A stretch of 64,000 nucleotides of DNA from an uncultured Bacilli bacterium (GCA_934141245.1 CAKPCB010000005.1:33105-97104); one strand, 5' to 3'. Positions 16,414-25,801 are shown, counted from the stretch's first letter. The notes: generated from the sequence alone by a model not told the origin. Numbers and translations are program-made.

Positions 16414-17327
16414 CGTCTTTTAGCAAGCCAACCAATACTAGGAATATTTATTTTCTTAGTATTTTTTATTATATTAAATACCATAAATATAAATTGCTCA
16501 TATTCACTCGCCCTATCATAAATCCCTAATATTTCACTCTCAGAAAATTGCAATGTTTCTTGCCTATCTATTAAATCAAAAAAGAATGTAGGAAATGCTA
16601 TTCTTCCTAATAACAGACCATATCCAAAATTAGATAAATTGATTTTGCTAATTAAATCAATTATTTTTTTTGAATTGTAGTCTTTATTTATAAACATACT
16701 TTTTAAATACTCAGCTATATCTCTAGATGCATGATCTATAACAATATTTATGGGATTATAAAAATCATACAATGTATATTTGGTATTAAGTCTTTTATGA
16801 CAAATTGATAATTTATCTATGCTGTTTTTTCTTAATTCAAGTATATGTTCTATATACTTAATAGAATTTTCAGAAATTCCTATAAAATAATAAAAAATAC
16901 ATTTTATCTCATCATTTATATTGTCTTTGGTATTCATATAATATTCCAAATAGTCAACTTTGTGCTTCCAAAGGTTTAGCCAATCAAAATTAGTATTAAG
17001 TTTAGTTGAAGTAACAATTATTTGTTGTAATCCAACAACATCATCAATAGATATATATCTATTTCCAACAAAATTTAATTTAAACATAATATATCTGTTT
17101 ATGCCATCAAACGTATACAACATATTATTCCTATTTGCAACAACAGTATGGAATACTTTAAATTTATTAATTTCTGAAAGTAGTAATTCAAAATCTCTAT
17201 AATTAAATTCATCATCTATTCTACAAAAAAGATATGATTTGCCGTTATTTTTAAACACATAATCATTATTAATGTTCCTAAGTTCTGTTATATCAAAATT
17301 ATAATAGTAATTTATTATGTTTTTCAT
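16410..17327 (-). CDS. YutH/CotS-like spore coat kinase-fold protein
   Basis: This 305-residue protein shows an N-terminal lobe with scattered similarity to aminoglycoside-kinase folds. A later stretch, VIDHASRDIAEYLKSMF, and then LSNFGYGLLLGRIAFPTFFFD, resembles the YutH/CotS family of spore coat proteins as I remember it. The clear catalytic HGD loop of active kinases is not evident, so it may be a pseudokinase. AGAGGG precedes the ATG. The family call is tentative; if right, it hints at a sporulation past or present. Confidence 0.5.
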   Translation of the reverse strand: MKNIINYYYNFDITELRNINNDYVFKNNGKSYLFCRIDDEFNYRDFELLLSEINKFKVFHTVVANRNNMLYTFDGINRYIMFKLNFVGNRYISIDDVVGLQQIIVTSTKLNTNFDWLNLWKHKVDYLEYYMNTKDNINDEIKCIFYYFIGISENSIKYIEHILELRKNSIDKLSICHKRLNTKYTLYDFYNPINIVIDHASRDIAEYLKSMFINKDYNSKKIIDLISKINLSNFGYGLLLGRIAFPTFFFDLIDRQETLQFSESEILGIYDRASEYEQFIFMVFNIIKNTKKINIPSIGWLAKRR

Positions 17328-17356
17328 ACTATCCCTCTTTTAAATTATATGACAGC

Positions 17357-17383
17357 AAAAAAAAAGAAGAATTAAATCTTCCT
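17357..17383 (-). terminator. terminator of the coiled-coil gene
   Basis: GAAGA/TCTTC with a six-base loop overlaps the TAA stop and is followed on the minus strand by nine T. Confidence 0.6.
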
Positions 17384-18757
17384 TGAACCATGTTCTCTTT
17401 CAATATTAAACATTTCTCCACATGCTCTTCCAAAATATGCCGCAAAAGTATTATCATCTAAATCTGGATAATTATTTAATACTACGCTTTTTATTTTATC
17501 GTAATCAGGAGTATCATAAGCCTCACTGTAAGAAATTACTAACTTCTTTACATAATCATATGGTGTCATAACTGGATTAGCAAGTTTTGCAGTTACATTT
17601 AATATTTTCTGTGGTTTTTCAACTTTAGGAGTTTCTTCAACAACTCGTCCACCCATTTCATCTAAAGCTGCACTTGTTTCTTTTCTTAAAACTGGTACTA
17701 CCTTTACACCAGGTGCAGGTTCTTTAACATCAGTTTTTACACTAATATCATTTGCATTACCTTTAATAACCGGTTTAACATTTTCATTGACATCATCGTA
17801 ATCAACAACTACTGGTGTTGGTGGTACTATTGGTGTTTTTTCTTTAACTGTGTCAGCAGTACCATATGAACCTAATAGATTTAATAAATTATCAAGCTTT
17901 TCATTATTAGATTTAGCTGTAGAATCAGCGCTTGATATTGTTTGATTGATTGTAGTAGTAAAGTTTTTAGGATCATCACTAACTGTTTCTTTTTTCTCTA
18001 CAGGTGCAACATTACCTACTTTTATATCAGATCTTGTATCTTTTTTGATTATGTTATCTCCATCATCAACAATTTGCTTAAATAATGTATAAAACTCTGG
18101 ATCTTTTATTGGATCAGCAATACTTACCTCTACAGGATTTTCATCATATTTACCACTGTCATCCTCTTTAACATTATCATTCTCTGTTCTTTCAATTGGC
18201 TTGTAAAAGTCATATGGTGATTTAATACTTTCAAGAGTCTTAGCTGCTGAAATATACTTTTTATCCTCAAACATATCATTTAGATTATCTTTTAATTCAT
18301 TTTTTGTACGATTTGCTTCAAGTCTAGTTTTTGCAGCATTTACAATTCTTTCTAAAGTACTAAAATGCATATTTGCTTTTTTTATTTTTCTAGTATCAAC
18401 ACTAAGTCTATTATTTAGTCCATTCAATTTACTTTCAATATTAATGATCTTAACTTTTAATTTATACAACTCATCAATATTTTCTTCAAATGAATCTATA
18501 GCAATTTCTTTGTTGTCTACCGCTGTATTTGATGCATCAGTAAGATTTGTATATGATGTATTATAATCTTTCATCAATTGTTCTCTTTGCTCATTTAATT
18601 TTGCAACTTTTGCTTGTTGTCTTTTGTTAACCGCTTGAATAAGTGATGTAAAACTTTTTGATGTTAATTTTACTTTTCTACTATCTGAGCTTCTTTGTGC
18701 TCTAACTTGTTTTGGAATATCTACATCAGTACTCCAAACATCTACATATTCTTCCAT
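17372..18757 (-). CDS. hypothetical coiled-coil protein with disordered middle
   Basis: This 461-residue protein has no signal peptide or membrane helix. Residues 40-195 are strongly helical and heptad-like. Residues 195-385 are low complexity, rich in Asp/Lys/Pro/Val/Thr (TPIVPPTPVVVDYDD). Residues 395-455 form a small compact domain (TPYDYVKKLVISYSEAYDTP...FAAYFGRACGEMF). AAAGGAG precedes the ATG. DUF1292 lies 21 bases upstream on the same strand, so they are probably co-transcribed. I do not recognise the family; a scaffold or division-related role is only a guess from architecture. Confidence 0.7.
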   Translation of the reverse strand: MEEYVDVWSTDVDIPKQVRAQRSSDSRKVKLTSKSFTSLIQAVNKRQQAKVAKLNEQREQLMKDYNTSYTNLTDASNTAVDNKEIAIDSFEENIDELYKLKVKIINIESKLNGLNNRLSVDTRKIKKANMHFSTLERIVNAAKTRLEANRTKNELKDNLNDMFEDKKYISAAKTLESIKSPYDFYKPIERTENDNVKEDDSGKYDENPVEVSIADPIKDPEFYTLFKQIVDDGDNIIKKDTRSDIKVGNVAPVEKKETVSDDPKNFTTTINQTISSADSTAKSNNEKLDNLLNLLGSYGTADTVKEKTPIVPPTPVVVDYDDVNENVKPVIKGNANDISVKTDVKEPAPGVKVVPVLRKETSAALDEMGGRVVEETPKVEKPQKILNVTAKLANPVMTPYDYVKKLVISYSEAYDTPDYDKIKSVVLNNYPDLDDNTFAAYFGRACGEMFNIEREHGSRKI

Positions 18758-18778
18758 AAGTAAACTCCTTTCTATTTA

Positions 18779-19054
18779 TTATTGTTGTCCTTCCTTAGCA
18801 AGAGCTTTTAAAACTTCTTTTATGCGGCCCCATTCTTCATCAGTTTCAATTCCACCAAGTTTAGTACCTGAACCATCATTCTCAATTATTGAAGATGCAT
18901 AAACAGTAATATTACCATTAGCATCTGTTTCATTTTTTGTATAAATTACATAACTCTTTTTTGTATCCTTAAATTCAAATGTTACTAAAACTTCTACATC
19001 ATCAATAGAACCATCTTCTTGAATTATAGACATTATCTTTTTTTCCGAATTCAT
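18779..19054 (-). CDS. DUF1292 family protein (YrzB-like)
   Basis: This 91-residue protein has the DUF1292 pattern: acidic N-terminus, VTFEFKDTKKSYVIYT, NITVYASS and a final EEWGRIKEVLKAL helix. In Bacillus the homologue yrzB sits with yrzL/yrrK. Function is unknown. GAGGG precedes the ATG. Confidence 0.85.
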   Translation of the reverse strand: MNSEKKIMSIIQEDGSIDDVEVLVTFEFKDTKKSYVIYTKNETDANGNITVYASSIIENDGSGTKLGGIETDEEWGRIKEVLKALAKEGQQ

Positions 19055-19135
19055 AATTTCTTCCCTCTATTCTATATAAATATTCTAATTTAATTTTATT
19101 ACATTTATGTACTTTTTTCAATAGTTATTTTAATT

Positions 19136-19417
19136 TTATATATGCTTTATAAGAAAATATGCACATTCACTAGCGCAAAAATCCTTCAAATATTTTTTAT
19201 AGTATCCTATATTATTATATTGTTTACTTTTTTTACTACCATCTTCATAGAAACCTTTCAATCTCAACTTTCCATATGAATAATCTCCTAAGACATAATC
19301 AAAATCATCAAAATAGTCAGTTAATAAATTAGAAACAGTTTCTATATCTATACAATTTTTATAATTTTCAATCACTTCATATCTTTTTTCGTTAATAACA
19401 ATATCTTTCATATTCAA
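19136..19417 (-). CDS. yutD: YutD family protein
   Basis: This 93-residue protein matches YutD along its length: an N-terminal INEKRYEVIENYKN, DYVLGDYSYGKLRLKGFYED in the middle and FCASECAYFLIKHI at the end (Bacillus YutD ends CAYFVLKK). Function is not established. Two close ATGs exist; GAGGT favours the first. Confidence 0.8.
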   Translation of the reverse strand: MNMKDIVINEKRYEVIENYKNCIDIETVSNLLTDYFDDFDYVLGDYSYGKLRLKGFYEDGSKKSKQYNNIGYYKKYLKDFCASECAYFLIKHI

Positions 19418-19442
19418 CCTCGTTTTAATTATATTATTTGCT

Positions 19443-20648
19443 CTATTTAGTTTTTATCTTACTCAAAACATCATCATACTCTGACTTATTTAAGTATGAT
19501 TGATCTAAATAATTTTCATCAATATTTTTGTACTTATAGATTAAAATCTTTTTTACTGAATTATCTATTTGTTTAGTTGTTATTTTACCCTCATCTATAG
19601 ATTCTTTTATATACTTTATTGCTGCTTTACTACCTCTTGGCATAAGTAATAAGTCAACACCTGCATTAATTGCCATTGTATATATTTCTTTATCCGTATA
19701 ACTATTAGTAAGTGCACCCATATTTAGGGCATCTGTAACAACCAATCCTTTATATCCAAGTTTGTTTTTTAATATATCAGTTATAATAGTTTTTGATAGA
19801 GATGCTGGTGTTTTATCCCCTGTTATTTGTGGCAATGCAATATGTCCTATCATTATCATATTAGTATTTTGTTCTATAGCTTTTTTATATGGAATAAATT
19901 CAAGCGATTCTAATTCATCATAATTTTTATTTATTATAGGTAACGAATAATGAGAATCAACTTCAGTATCCCCATGTCCTGGAAAATGTTTTATACAAGT
20001 GTTTATTTTGTTTTCTTCCAATCCCTTTTGTAATGATAATGCCATATCGGTTACAGTATTTGCATTATTACCAAACGATCTCTTGCCAATAACTTCGTTC
20101 TTTGGATTATTATTAATATCAACAACTGGCGCAAAATCTAAATTTACACCTATAGTTCTTAATTGATTTGCCATTATTTTTCCTAGTTCATAAGCAAGTT
20201 TAGTATCATTAGTTTTTCCTACATAATACATGCTAGGTATGTAAGAAACTTCTTTATCAGAGATTTTTTGCAATCTTTGTACTGTTCCGCCCTCTTGATC
20301 TATCGAAATAATCATTGGTATACTTGAATCTTTCTGCATTCCAGTTACCATAGACAACGTTTTTTCATAAGTTGTTATATTCTCATTCATTAATATAAAT
20401 CCACCAGGTTTAACCTCTTTAATAGTCTTTTGTAAGATATCATCATAACTATTCCCAGTATAATAAACAATAAGCATTTGAGCAATTTTTTCATCTAATG
20501 TCATATTATTTAAAGTGTATTCCGCCTTTTTTTCAATCGACAACTTATCAAATTCAGCTTGTGATAAATCATTTTTATTATTAAAGCAAGCTGTTAAAGA
20601 AAATGTTAAAGTTATAATAGATACAATCAATAAAATTTTGGTTTTCAT
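19443..20648 (-). CDS. nagZ: beta-N-acetylhexosaminidase lipoprotein (GH3)
   Basis: In this 401-residue protein a type II signal peptide ends in the lipobox LTAC (Cys21). The GH3 domain shows KPGGFILMNEN, IISIDQEGGTVQRL, LDFAPVVDINNNPKN and the catalytic His/Asp loop KHFPGHGDTEVDSH, all hallmarks of NagZ. It removes GlcNAc from peptidoglycan fragments or the wall and should sit on the outer face of the membrane. This supports a cell-wall-bearing organism. GAGAGG precedes the ATG. Confidence 0.92.
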   Translation of the reverse strand: MKTKILLIVSIITLTFSLTACFNNKNDLSQAEFDKLSIEKKAEYTLNNMTLDEKIAQMLIVYYTGNSYDDILQKTIKEVKPGGFILMNENITTYEKTLSMVTGMQKDSSIPMIISIDQEGGTVQRLQKISDKEVSYIPSMYYVGKTNDTKLAYELGKIMANQLRTIGVNLDFAPVVDINNNPKNEVIGKRSFGNNANTVTDMALSLQKGLEENKINTCIKHFPGHGDTEVDSHYSLPIINKNYDELESLEFIPYKKAIEQNTNMIMIGHIALPQITGDKTPASLSKTIITDILKNKLGYKGLVVTDALNMGALTNSYTDKEIYTMAINAGVDLLLMPRGSKAAIKYIKESIDEGKITTKQIDNSVKKILIYKYKNIDENYLDQSYLNKSEYDDVLSKIKTK

Positions 20649-20701
20649 ATTTTCAATCCTCTCTATCTATATCAAGTATATCATATTACAAAAATATAAA
20701 C

Positions 20702-20728
20702 AAAAAAAATCTTGATTTCTCAAGATTT
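20702..20728 (-). terminator. terminator of tRNA-Ala
   Basis: AAATCTTGA/TCAAGATTT forms a nine-bp stem with a four-base loop, followed by seven to eight T on the minus strand. Confidence 0.75.
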
Positions 20729-20738
20729 AATATCATTA

Positions 20739-20814
20739 TGGTGGAGCATAGCGGGATCGAACCGCTGACCTCCACGGTGCAAACGTGGCGCTCTCCCAGC
20801 TGAGCTAATGCCCC
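20739..20814 (-). tRNA. tRNA-Ala (anticodon UGC)
   Basis: GGGGCAT acceptor pairing with ATGCTCC (one G-U), anticodon loop TTTGCAC, T-loop GTTCGATCC, and encoded ACCA. Confidence 0.95.
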
Positions 20815-20869
20815 AAAACAACTCAGTGAAATAATAATATCACTTAAGTTCTATATTTGTCAATAGTTT

Positions 20870-21379
20870 TTAATCTAAATTGATGAAATCCTTGTCTTTA
20901 TGAGGTTCTTCAAATAATAAATTATTATAATTTTGCTGTCTAAGAACTTCATACACAACAATTGCACAACAATTTGATAAATTTAATGCTCTTACATTTT
21001 TAGTCATTGGAATTCTCATACATCTATCCAAATTTGGTCTTAATATTTCTTTAGGAATACCTGTTGATTCCTTTCCAAAAACTAAATATATATCTTTAGT
21101 AGTATCACTATAATCAAAACTAGTATGAGGTTTATGACCATAACGAGTAAAGTAATAAAATTCTCCATTATTCTTAGATAAAAAATCTTCCCAATTCTTA
21201 TAAACAAAGTATTCTAATTTATCAATATAGTTTACACCACTACGTTTTATATTTTTATCATCCAATAGAAATCCAAGTGGTTCAATTAAATGAAGTCTAG
21301 TTCCTGTTGCAACACAGGTTCTCATAATATTACCAGTATTAGTAGGTATTTCTGGTTCATATAATACTATATTAATCAT
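20870..21379 (-). CDS. trmL: tRNA (cytidine/uridine-2'-O)-methyltransferase TrmL
   Basis: This 169-residue SPOUT enzyme shows the TrmL signatures LYEPEIPTNTGNIMRTC, LIEPLGF, LVFGKESTGIP and RIPM...RALNLSNCCAIVVYE, forming the trefoil-knot SAM site. It methylates ribose 34 of tRNA-Leu. I chose the ATG at 21379 with AGGTG upstream; an apparent earlier GTG is part of that binding site. It starts one base after the stop of the upstream thioredoxin-like gene. Confidence 0.92.
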   Translation of the reverse strand: MINIVLYEPEIPTNTGNIMRTCVATGTRLHLIEPLGFLLDDKNIKRSGVNYIDKLEYFVYKNWEDFLSKNNGEFYYFTRYGHKPHTSFDYSDTTKDIYLVFGKESTGIPKEILRPNLDRCMRIPMTKNVRALNLSNCCAIVVYEVLRQQNYNNLLFEEPHKDKDFINLD

Positions 21380-21380
21380 A

Positions 21381-21914
21381 TTAAGCACCTATTTCATATG
21401 CATCTAATAATTCTTCAATATTATCAATTGTAAACTTGTTTTCATCATTTTTTGTAAAAGCTACAACACGTTTGTTATGTACAATTAAAAATAACGGAAT
21501 ATTAAAATTATCCTTCTTATAACCTATAGAGTTTAAGAGACTAACTACTTTATTTTGCGTTTCCATATCATCATTATCTTTATTACCTATTCCAGAATTT
21601 AAATAAATAGTATTAGTTTTAATGTTTCTTTTTTCCAATAAGTTTGGCAATTTCTTTTCAACATCTCTACATGACTTATTCCAAGAATTACAAACATACA
21701 TGAAAAAATCATCATGTTCAGTTAAATAATCTTTAAATTCATCAACGTGTAATTCTTGCACTTTACCTCTAATCACTGGATTTTTCAAATCATATTTCTC
21801 ATATGATGCATGGAAACATCTTAATGCTAATGCAGCTATTATAGTTATAATAAACATAACAACAACATACAAATAATCCTTCAATTCAACTTTTTTATCT
21901 ACGTTTTTACTCAT
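21381..21914 (-). CDS. membrane-anchored thioredoxin-like protein
   Basis: This 177-residue protein has an N-terminal helix (YLYVVVMFIITIIAALALRC) followed by an extracytoplasmic thioredoxin-like fold: FFMYVCNSWNKSCRDVEKKL, then FNIPLFLIVHNKRV with the cis-Pro. The usual CxxC is stretched to C-x6-C, so redox activity is doubtful. GAGGTGA precedes the ATG. It is co-transcribed with trmL. Confidence 0.65.
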   Translation of the reverse strand: MSKNVDKKVELKDYLYVVVMFIITIIAALALRCFHASYEKYDLKNPVIRGKVQELHVDEFKDYLTEHDDFFMYVCNSWNKSCRDVEKKLPNLLEKRNIKTNTIYLNSGIGNKDNDDMETQNKVVSLLNSIGYKKDNFNIPLFLIVHNKRVVAFTKNDENKFTIDNIEELLDAYEIGA

Positions 21915-21984
21915 ATTATCACCTCTACACATTACACTTTTATTATACCATATTACATTACTAATAAGTCAATAAAGAGATTCC

Positions 21985-22013
21985 TTTTAAAAAAAATCCA
22001 CAATTGTGGATTT
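21985..22013 (-). terminator. terminator of the Tad-like operon
   Basis: AAATCCACAA/TTGTGGATTT is a perfect 20-base palindrome followed on the minus strand by eight T, directly after the last gene of the operon. Confidence 0.8.
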
Positions 22014-22020
22014 ATAACTG

Positions 22021-23151
22021 CTATTTTATAATAAATGGATCACTATAGCTACCTATTCCAGATGAATATATAACATTTTGATTTAAATATGCAACTGCTC
22101 TTGGATAAGCATTTGTTGATAAAGTTTCTCTTCTAATATAGCTATATGCAAGATATCCTCTATAATTATTAGCACTATTAGTTGTTAACAACCAGAAACT
22201 TTCACCATATCTATTTAGATAATTATAATTTGAACAACTCTTATCTTCAATCAATTTACAGTTTTTATCTAAGCTTGCATTTAAAAAATCATATGCAGGA
22301 AGAAGTGAGAAAAATACCTCTGTATCAGACATCTTTTTACATTCAATACTTCCATCGTTTTTACTATCTTTTATATGTCTTCCGCCTATACAAACCTTCT
22401 TTGAAACAAGTTTTTCTTTTAAATCATCGTTAAAATAGTCCTCATTATTGTAGTAAGAAAGTAAACGTCTTCTTATTCTACTTTCCTCAAAATTATTAAT
22501 ACCAACATTAGAACCAATATCTATATTGTATCTATTATCCCATGTTACTTTTGAATATACTTTGTTATTAGGTTCAGCTTGGATAATCATAATTGTTCTA
22601 TCTGGATTAATTTTAACAATTCTCCATAATTCTTTATTATTTCCAAAAGCAATATAGTTTTTTACATATTCGCCTTTATAAATATATGCTTTCTCTACAT
22701 TTCCATCATAATATTGTTCACTTAAATACAATCCGTCTCCATCATTAACAACATTATCCAAAAGCTTGTCGCTAAAATAAGCTGTCGTATATTTATCCCC
22801 GCAATTTAAATAAGGAGAATAATAGTAATAATCACCTGATTTTATAACATTAACCTTACCAGTACAAGTAACAGATTTACTCTTTTGATATTTAGTTATA
22901 TTTTTCATATATCCTTCTTCTGCAAGAATTGATGCACTGATTTCTACTTCTTCATTATTTTCCTGTGGTAATTTTGACTTATGTTTAGAAAAATATGATT
23001 TAGAAGCCGAAATCATTTTGTTTTCTATTCCTTCATATGTAAGAGCCTTATCCCTCACTAAATATATTAAATAACAAAGTAAAATTATAGCTACAATCCC
23101 TATAGAAAAAAATATTATTATTTTTTTTAATCTACTATCCAAGCCCTTCAT
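22021..23151 (-). CDS. membrane-anchored surface protein, DUF6273-like
   Basis: This 376-residue protein has an N-terminal anchor helix at residues 10-32 (IIIFFSIGIVAIILLCYLIYL), then an extracellular region with eight or more cysteines. LWRIVKINPDRTIMII, with later VTWDNRY, LLPAYDFLNAS, SFWLLTTNS and YPRAVAYLNQNVIYSSG, resembles the beta-rich domain called DUF6273 in Firmicutes surface proteins. It is the last gene of the Tad-like operon, so it may be a minor pilus or surface component. The domain name is from memory. Confidence 0.6.
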   Translation of the reverse strand: MKGLDSRLKKIIIFFSIGIVAIILLCYLIYLVRDKALTYEGIENKMISASKSYFSKHKSKLPQENNEEVEISASILAEEGYMKNITKYQKSKSVTCTGKVNVIKSGDYYYYSPYLNCGDKYTTAYFSDKLLDNVVNDGDGLYLSEQYYDGNVEKAYIYKGEYVKNYIAFGNNKELWRIVKINPDRTIMIIQAEPNNKVYSKVTWDNRYNIDIGSNVGINNFEESRIRRRLLSYYNNEDYFNDDLKEKLVSKKVCIGGRHIKDSKNDGSIECKKMSDTEVFFSLLPAYDFLNASLDKNCKLIEDKSCSNYNYLNRYGESFWLLTTNSANNYRGYLAYSYIRRETLSTNAYPRAVAYLNQNVIYSSGIGSYSDPFIIK

Positions 23152-23223
23152 TTTCTACATTCCTTTCAAAAAATGAACAGTATAATCTGTCCATTTTAAT
23201 ACTATTAATTTTAAAGCATATCT

Positions 23224-23574
23224 TTAATCGTCAGTATTTCCAGCATCACCTAATGGATTATTCCAACAAGATTTCCAATTGCTTTCTTTAACATCTCCAC
23301 CGGCATTAGATAACCAGCCCATAACAACACTAACTAAAGTAACAACAAAGAATACAGCAACAGCCATAATAGCTCTCTTAATTAACTTACTAGTTGCACC
23401 TTTAATTTCTTTATCATCATTTGATACAACTGCCTTACCTAAGTCAATAGTTCCCATTAAAATTAATAAAATAGGAATACCAATTTGTATTATAGGGAAA
23501 ACACCGTTTTTTATTAACGAAACCACTGGTCCAACGCCGTTACAATTATCTAATATTTGAAATAAATTTACCAT
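23224..23574 (-). CDS. VirB2/TrbC-like two-helix pilin subunit
   Basis: This 116-residue protein has two hydrophobic helices (VFPIIQIGIPILLILMGTIDL and AIMAVAVFFVVTLVSVVMGWL) joined by a charged loop (VVSNDDKEIKGATSKLIKR). This is the layout of VirB2/TrbC pilins and the pilin-like conjugation proteins of Mollicutes. It sits in a Tad-like operon, where such a pilin is unexpected. GGAGGG precedes the ATG. There is no clear signal peptide beyond the first helix. Confidence 0.7.
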   Translation of the reverse strand: MVNLFQILDNCNGVGPVVSLIKNGVFPIIQIGIPILLILMGTIDLGKAVVSNDDKEIKGATSKLIKRAIMAVAVFFVVTLVSVVMGWLSNAGGDVKESNWKSCWNNPLGDAGNTDD

Positions 23575-23658
23575 ATTAATCCCTCCATAAATATCTATTT
23601 AAAGTATACTAATATTTAATAACAAAGTCAACAATTACTGTAATTTTTGTCAAAAAAA

Positions 23659-24588
23659 CTAGTTAATTAAACCAATTTTACTTAATAACTCATCAATATT
23701 CTCTGATTTACTTCTATCATCAATAGGTGGCATAACATAAAATACTTTACAGCTTGCTTCACCCTCAAATGTTCTTATATCACCTTTTGACAACAAGCAT
23801 TTATTTAATATTATTTTTTTACCTCTTAATCTATTAAAAACCATTCTATCTTTTAACATCAACTTGTTCATCTTAATTATAGATGGTTCTACCAAATATA
23901 ATGCATCAGTACACATATCTGCTTCAGCATCATTTAAATCAACCAAAACTACATCATATTCTTTATTTTTTAGTAATGTTGTTGCAAGTTCATTTTTAGA
24001 TACTGAAATCATTTCACTATCATTAAAATAGGAAAAATCCCTTTTGCTAACCTCAACGGCTAATACATTAACACCCCTATTTTTTAATTCATTATACATT
24101 AAATAAGTCAATGTGGTAGCACCTGCATCATCAGTTATATTCTTTATACCAATTATTATATCTCTATTACCATTATATGTTTCACTAACTATTGGAGTAT
24201 TAGATGTTTCTATTTGATGTATATGAGCAACATCTCTGTAACTATTAGGATGTTGTAATAAATATTCAACGCCTTCCAAATTTGTTGTGAAATTATAGTA
24301 ACCCATTGAAATTAGTTTTGATAAAAACATATTTCCAGAAACTTCCGACTGAGATGGGAGTAGCAAAATAATTTTATCAACAGGCAATCCAATAGATAAT
24401 TTCTGATATGTAATTATATTGGTATAATCTTTTAATGCAGTAACATCTAAAATCATTCTAGAAAAGAAAAAGTTACCAAATGTGTTAATAAGCTCATCAG
24501 CTTCAAACTCACCACTCAATTTTTTTATTACTTCAATATTTAAACTGTCTGTAATATTATCCAATTGATTTGATATAATAACATTCAT
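23659..24588 (-). CDS. TadZ/CpaE-like protein with degenerate P-loop
   Basis: In this 309-residue protein the N-terminal half resembles a receiver-like fold (IILLLPSQSEVSGN) and the C-terminal half a MinD/ParA fold with VLAVEVSKRD and YDVVLVDLND. The Walker A region reads IGIKNITDDAGATTL, so the catalytic Lys of GKT is absent. TadZ proteins, which localise the Tad machine to the cell pole, often have atypical P-loops. Its place among tad genes supports this. AGGTG precedes the ATG. Confidence 0.65.
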   Translation of the reverse strand: MNVIISNQLDNITDSLNIEVIKKLSGEFEADELINTFGNFFFSRMILDVTALKDYTNIITYQKLSIGLPVDKIILLLPSQSEVSGNMFLSKLISMGYYNFTTNLEGVEYLLQHPNSYRDVAHIHQIETSNTPIVSETYNGNRDIIIGIKNITDDAGATTLTYLMYNELKNRGVNVLAVEVSKRDFSYFNDSEMISVSKNELATTLLKNKEYDVVLVDLNDAEADMCTDALYLVEPSIIKMNKLMLKDRMVFNRLRGKKIILNKCLLSKGDIRTFEGEASCKVFYVMPPIDDRSKSENIDELLSKIGLIN

Positions 24589-24600
24589 ATTTTATTCACC

Positions 24601-25023
24601 TCAGCACTCTGAATAACCAGATACTCTCCTTTGATTTTTAATATTATTAAAAAAGTTACCCTTTTCTATTATTCTAGTTTCTCCACTAATAGGTATTTTT
24701 ATATTAAATGCCTCTCCAAGAATTGTTCTGTCCATTTGCATATATATTGTAACATTAAACGTAACGCCAATAATAGAAGAATTGTTATTTTTTACAACAT
24801 TATAGCAAATTCTGTTCTCACCATTGTAGGATGTTTCATTAGCTAAAAATTCATCAAGTTCAGTTTGGGTCATCCCCTCATTTTGCTCAATCCTATTTAT
24901 AATAGAATTTTTAATCTTAAAAGTTTTACTAAAACTTATGAAAAAGGCCACCATAATAATAAATATAATTATTATTCCAGCGGCTAAACCCATAAGTAAT
25001 GCTCCACCTGTGGACTCTTTCAT
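24601..25023 (-). CDS. TadE-like minor pilin
   Basis: This 140-residue protein has a short charged start MKESTG, then a long hydrophobic helix (ALLMGLAAGIIIIFIIMVAFF) and an extracellular domain with two or more Cys. The start matches that of the next pilin (MKEATG), suggesting a shared processing site after Gly6. It lacks the Glu5 of classic type IV prepilins. It is likely a pseudopilin of the apparatus. Confidence 0.6.
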   Translation of the reverse strand: MKESTGGALLMGLAAGIIIIFIIMVAFFISFSKTFKIKNSIINRIEQNEGMTQTELDEFLANETSYNGENRICYNVVKNNNSSIIGVTFNVTIYMQMDRTILGEAFNIKIPISGETRIIEKGNFFNNIKNQRRVSGYSEC

Positions 25024-25044
25024 TTATATCACCTATTTACTTAA

Positions 25045-25236
25045 TTATAAATCATAGCTTTCGTATTTTTCAACATAACCTATATTGCCATGATGATTAG
25101 TATCAATACTGTTAGTTTCATCCATAATCTTATTTTTTATAGCAGGCCAAATTACTGTTGTACCAAGTGTTAATACTGCAACAATACCAACAATAACAAC
25201 GATTGTCATAGTCATATCTCCTGTAGCTTCTTTCAT
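25045..25236 (-). CDS. Flp-like short pilin
   Basis: In this 63-residue protein MKEATG leads into a hydrophobic helix (TMTIVVIVGIVAVLTLGTTVIW) and a short polar tail. Size and layout fit a major Flp-type pilin of Tad systems. Cleavage after Gly6 is inferred from similarity to the neighbouring MKESTG start. AGGGAG lies upstream of the ATG. Confidence 0.65.
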   Translation of the reverse strand: MKEATGDMTMTIVVIVGIVAVLTLGTTVIWPAIKNKIMDETNSIDTNHHGNIGYVEKYESYDL

Positions 25237-25315
25237 TAAATTATCTCTCCCTTCGATTATTACATATTTATTATAACCAAATTATCTTTATTTTACAATA
25301 TATTTTAAATTGATT

Positions 25316-25801
25316 TTACTTATCTGCTTTTTTTAAAAATGCATCTGCGCTTACAATCGCATCTTTATCATACACTTCACTATTTGAATATCCTAATAAA
25401 GGTATTACGATACCACTAAATAATACGGCAAATATAAACCATGTATTATTCTTATGAAATTTTTCTTTTAAGTTATATGCTACACCAATTCTAAAAAGCA
25501 AACTAGCAAAACTAGCAAGAACAGATAATGCATATACATCTACTGCAGAAACAATAATTGATGCAATTGAGAATATAAACCAATATTCTTTTAATCCTGC
25601 AATCTTTGTTAATACCCATTGTGAATAAAAAGGTATTATTGCTTCATATCCATTATAACCAGCTTTTTTATAAAGCTTCCAATATCCAATTATTATAAAT
25701 ATTCCCAAAGCTAATGTAAGAATTAAAATAATTGCTAGTACTGCAATCATACCTCCTGTAAGCATATTAAAGTCAATATTATCTAATTGATTTGTATTCA
25801 T
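25316..25801 (-). CDS. DUF5684-like four-helix membrane protein
   Basis: This 161-residue protein has about four hydrophobic helices with a cytoplasmic loop YWKLYKKAGYNGYEAIIPFYSQWVL. That loop is typical of DUF5684 membrane proteins, often linked to signal-peptidase-like or secretion loci. Its role in the pilus operon is unknown. AGGAGG precedes the ATG, and the tadC gene ends 15 bases before it. Confidence 0.65.
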   Translation of the reverse strand: MNTNQLDNIDFNMLTGGMIAVLAIILILTLALGIFIIIGYWKLYKKAGYNGYEAIIPFYSQWVLTKIAGLKEYWFIFSIASIIVSAVDVYALSVLASFASLLFRIGVAYNLKEKFHKNNTWFIFAVLFSGIVIPLLGYSNSEVYDKDAIVSADAFLKKADK

